Positions 4,682-6,481 of a stretch of DNA of 6,481 nucleotides are shown here, in pieces. A model generated the notes under the pieces. That model was given only the letters and a program-made list of their open reading frames with translations. It made no database searches and was not told the DNA's origin. Source of the stretch: JBJFCE01 sp051888775 (GTDB taxonomy: Bacteria > Bacillota > Clostridia > Lachnospirales > Lachnospiraceae); NCBI GenBank assembly GCA_051888775.1, contig JBJFCE010000091.1:1-6481 (forward strand). The letters are read 5' to 3'. The position numbers and the translations under genes are program-made. The number at the start of each line of letters is the position of its first letter. Position 1 is the first letter of the stretch.

Positions 4682-5503
4682 ATGAGAGAGGATTTAAGTA
4701 AAAGCGGATTAAAGGAAATAGAAGCCAAGGCATATTTGAGCCGCAAGGATATTGAAGAGCTGATTCTTCCCAAAGAGGTAGAGCGGATCGGAAACTGGGC
4801 ATTTGCGCATATGAAAAATCTCAAGAAGCTCATAGTGCCTTGCCGGGAGATTCTGCTTGGAAAAGAAGTGCTCAAGGGCTGTGACAGTCTGGAACAGATC
4901 TGTATCGATAAGACAGGACAGGAAAATCAAGACGGCATAGGGGATGACGGTGCTTTTCGGGATATGTCCTATCTTCTGGCAGCAGCTTTCAGATACCTGA
5001 ATGCGCAGGAACTCTTTATGCCGCAGGAGGCAGGAAGCAGGGCATGGATGGCAGCGTTTGACAGCAGGCTTTGCGCCTTTGTGACCGGTGGCGATGAGGC
5101 CGGGTTCGAACCGATGTGGTTTGGCGGGGAAGAAGACTATGATGATAATGACACCAACGTAGAGCTTTATCGTAAGAAGCGGCAGCAGGAAAAATTAAAG
5201 GTCGTGGTACTCCGGTTGATCCATGATGCTTTTTTGACGGAAACGGACAGAGCGCGGTTTCAGGCTTTTTTGAAGCATGCGCTGCTGCATGAGGATGCAG
5301 AAGCATTCTGGCAGGCACTGGTCGGGACTTATAAAGATGACAGTTGCCTGATACATGTTCTGGCAGATGCCGGATGTTTGCAGGATCAGCCGTTGGCACT
5401 TCGGATGTTAAGTGACATCTGCCCGGAGGGAAAAGCGGTATTACTGGCATGTTGTGCAAAACAGACACAGCAGGAAAGCTTTTTTAACGATATGAGGCTG
5501 TAA
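4682..5503 (+). CDS. Leucine-rich repeat (LRR_5/BspA-type) protein with helical C-terminal region
   Basis: A 273-residue protein without a signal peptide. Residues 22-76 show BspA/LRR_5-style repeats: IEELILPKEVERIGNWAF, then NLKKLIVPCREILLGKEVLKGC, then SLEQICI. Only about two and a half repeats are present, few compared with secreted BspA proteins. Residues 90-145 are a mixed region (AFRDMSYLLAAAFRYL, AWMAAFDSRLCAFVTGG); an acidic patch (EEDYDDNDTN, 150-159) leads into a basic and then helical tail (160-273), perhaps a helical-repeat protein-binding part. The predicted location is cytoplasmic. The start at 4682 is the first in-frame start codon after the upstream stop; its Shine-Dalgarno site is poor (AAAGGG 16 bases away), which suggests coupling to the upstream small gene. 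Function is unknown; a protein-interaction role is inferred from the LRR part. Confidence 0.82.
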   Translation: MREDLSKSGLKEIEAKAYLSRKDIEELILPKEVERIGNWAFAHMKNLKKLIVPCREILLGKEVLKGCDSLEQICIDKTGQENQDGIGDDGAFRDMSYLLAAAFRYLNAQELFMPQEAGSRAWMAAFDSRLCAFVTGGDEAGFEPMWFGGEEDYDDNDTNVELYRKKRQQEKLKVVVLRLIHDAFLTETDRARFQAFLKHALLHEDAEAFWQALVGTYKDDSCLIHVLADAGCLQDQPLALRMLSDICPEGKAVLLACCAKQTQQESFFNDMRL

Positions 5504-5513
5504 AACAGGAAGA

Positions 5514-5531
5514 AAGCAGGAGATCCTGCTT
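5514..5531 (+). other. Hairpin after the LRR gene, weak terminator or operator
   Basis: AAGCAGG (5514-5520) pairs with CCTGCTT (5525-5531) across a 4-base loop. It lies 10 bases past the LRR stop and 9 bases before the next -35 box. No U run follows, so termination would be inefficient; its near-palindromic form and place just before the promoter would also fit a protein-binding site. Confidence 0.4.
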
Positions 5532-5540
5532 GGCGAGTGA

Positions 5541-5569
5541 TTGACGCACCATATATTTCCTGTTATAAT
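5541..5569 (+). promoter_or_regulatory. Sigma-A type promoter of the unknown gene at 5605
   Basis: TTGACG (-35, 5541-5546), a 17-base spacer, and a perfect TATAAT (-10, 5564-5569). Transcription should start near 5576, giving a leader of about 30 bases with AAGGAGG at 5591-5597. This is the best promoter in the window and implies constitutive or strong expression. Confidence 0.85.
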
Positions 5570-5604
5570 AATTATAAATATAAAGTTGGAAAGGAGGCTT
5601 CCGA

Positions 5605-6126
5605 ATGCGTATCGGCGGAGTGGGAATGTCACCCTATATTTATAATTCCAATATGGTCAGCAGTCTGAGCATGAACAAGATCTCTGCGATTCCGGATGAT
5701 GTTACGCAGCAGAAGATCGATTATACAGATCTGCTCTCGGAGGACCTCGAAAACAGCAATCCGCTTTCCAGAGGACAAAGCAGGGACTTCATGGAGATCC
5801 TAAGCTCCCAGCTGTCTATGAGCAGATATCATCAGGCAAAGGTAATGAAAGATACCCTTCCGGTTACGGAAGAAGATGCTTCCTTTGCGATAGACGATAT
5901 GGCTGATGAGATGCAAAATCTTACAAAGCCGCAAGAAGTGCCGGAAGCGGCGCAGGAATCTGCGGGCAATCAGGAGACGACTTTTTCAGCCGTCATAGCC
6001 TCACAGGAATTACCGCAGCAGGATACGGCGAATCAAAGTCCCATGCAGTGGGGAGGAAACGGATATACGCCTTTCCAGATGAATCAGGCAATTCAGGCAT
6101 ATGAAATGAGCATGGGAATTGCATAA
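5605..6126 (+). CDS. Hypothetical protein, Gln/Met/Ser-rich, soluble
   Basis: A 173-residue protein I do not recognise. The ATG has AAGGAGG at 5591-5597, 7 bases upstream; a second in-frame ATG eight codons in lacks such a site. It has no membrane segment and no classic signal peptide. The N terminus (MRIGGVGMSPYIYNSNMVSS) is followed by a polar stretch, a helical segment (SRDFMEILSSQLSMSRYHQA, about 60-79), a long disordered Gln/Glu/Ala-rich middle (about 85-150) and a short amphipathic C-terminal helix (FQMNQAIQAYEMSMGIA). Ordered ends around a disordered middle, with a C-terminal helix of the AxxAY type, recall small secreted or flagellum-associated axial proteins and chaperone-bound tails, but no flagellar gene is nearby and this is only a resemblance. 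It has its own strong promoter and terminator, so it is a stand-alone unit. Confidence 0.82.
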   Translation: MRIGGVGMSPYIYNSNMVSSLSMNKISAIPDDVTQQKIDYTDLLSEDLENSNPLSRGQSRDFMEILSSQLSMSRYHQAKVMKDTLPVTEEDASFAIDDMADEMQNLTKPQEVPEAAQESAGNQETTFSAVIASQELPQQDTANQSPMQWGGNGYTPFQMNQAIQAYEMSMGIA

Positions 6127-6150
6127 CCATCATAAAAGAAATGACAGAAC

Positions 6151-6197
6151 AGGCAGAAGCGGCAGACGTATATGCGCCCAAAGGCTTCTGCTTTTTT
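6151..6197 (+). terminator. Intrinsic terminator of the hypothetical gene
   Basis: GCAGAAGC (6153-6160) pairs with GCTTCTGC (6184-6191) and is followed directly by six T. A further G-U and A-U pair can extend the base of the stem. The 23-base loop is longer than usual but can fold through GGC/GCC at its ends. It lies 24 bases after the stop codon. Confidence 0.8.
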
Positions 6198-6248
6198 ATA
6201 CTCTCTTTTAGAATTGTGTACCCGCTGAATCAGGAATATAAATATGCT

Positions 6249-6277
6249 TTGCAACAGATATGAAAGTAGTCTATATT
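6249..6277 (+). promoter_or_regulatory. Candidate promoter after the terminator
   Basis: TTGCAA and TATATT with exactly 17 bases between them. Each box has mismatches to consensus, and the region is AT-rich, so chance is a real alternative. Transcription would begin near 6284 and run through the three hairpins toward the window end. Confidence 0.4.
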
Positions 6278-6450
6278 GCAAACATAAATAAATTAGTAGG
6301 GCAACTTGAGAATTAACGGAGAAAAATTTTGTATTGCTTCGGAAACTCCGGGTGTAACGAAATATGTTTATGATTATTGGATTTTGAAATCCAATCAGGA
6401 ATACTAGATTGATAAATTGGAATTGGCCGAGCTCTTTAGAGCGAGGGATG

Positions 6451-6473
6451 ACAATTGACCAAAGGTCAATTGT
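6451..6473. repeat. Perfect 10-bp inverted repeat with 3-base spacer
   Basis: ACAATTGACC, AAA, GGTCAATTGT. The symmetry is complete over 20 paired bases. It is not followed by a T run, so it is not a standard terminator; an operator, a leader stem or part of a palindromic repeat would all fit. Confidence 0.6.
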
Positions 6474-6481
6474 ATGGGAGC

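Larger units (their letters stand above)
6198..6481. other. AT-rich non-coding region with promoter candidate and three hairpins
   Basis: No convincing gene is present. TTGCAA (6249-6254), a 17-base spacer and TATATT (6272-6277) form a plausible plus-strand promoter. It is followed by an open stretch from a TTG at 6306 to a TAG at 6405-6407 that would give 33 residues but has only a weak AGTAGGG ribosome site. Three stem-loops follow: ATTGGATTT (6376-6384) with AAATCCAAT (6387-6395), GCTCT (6431-6435) with AGAGC (6438-6442), and ACAATTGACC (6451-6460) with GGTCAATTGT (6464-6473). It may be the leader of a gene beyond the window or a dispersed palindromic element. Confidence 0.45.

Noticed and set aside
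5514..5531. Intrinsic terminator after the LRR gene
   Set aside because: The stem is good but it is followed by GGCGAG instead of a U run, so it is listed only as a hairpin.
6306..6407. 33-residue peptide gene with a TTG start
   Set aside because: The ribosome site is weak and the start is rare; without conservation data it cannot be called a gene and may be a decayed fragment.

Overview
The window looks like chromosomal DNA of an anaerobic Clostridia, most likely a Lachnospiraceae gut commensal. This rests on gene content (PadR / DUF1700 / DUF4097 module, group II ECF S component beside a vitamin B6 kinase, BspA-type LRR protein), Shine-Dalgarno sites of the AGGAGG type, TTGACA/TATAAT promoters and moderate GC. 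No species is claimed. There are no rRNA or tRNA genes, no transposase and no CRISPR array.

Layout: (1) 1-120 is a hairpin-dense non-coding stretch at the window edge. (2) 137-2143, plus strand, is a tightly overlapping three-gene operon: a PadR-family repressor, a DUF1700 (HAAS-type) membrane protein, and a signal-anchored DUF4097 beta-repeat protein. The usual reading of this trio is an envelope-stress or envelope-homeostasis module controlled by its own PadR protein; its molecular function is not known. (3) 2090-3935, minus strand, is a two-gene operon: an ECF transporter S component and a pyridoxal/pyridoxamine kinase. Together they suggest uptake and phosphorylation-trapping of vitamin B6. 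The kinase gene and the DUF4097 gene converge and overlap tail-to-tail by 54 bp. (4) 3936-4392 is a divergent non-coding region. It holds the ECF promoter and a 9-bp inverted repeat in the ECF leader, then a plus-strand promoter candidate followed by a tandem 85-bp repeat whose units fold into several hairpins. (5) 4393-5503, plus strand, is a small acidic protein of unknown function followed by a leucine-rich-repeat (LRR_5/BspA) protein; the repeat array would lie in their 5' leader. (6) 5541-6197 is a single unknown gene with its own near-consensus promoter and a clear intrinsic terminator. (7) 6198-6481 is AT-rich and has no convincing gene, but it carries a promoter candidate and three hairpins, as if it were a leader or a dispersed palindromic element running off the window.

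The most interesting signals are the hairpin array at 4157-4372, where stem changes are preserved as G-U pairs or full compensations only if it is read as plus-strand RNA, the operator-like inverted repeat before the B6 uptake operon, and the unusual N-terminal membrane/coiled-coil extension on the S component.
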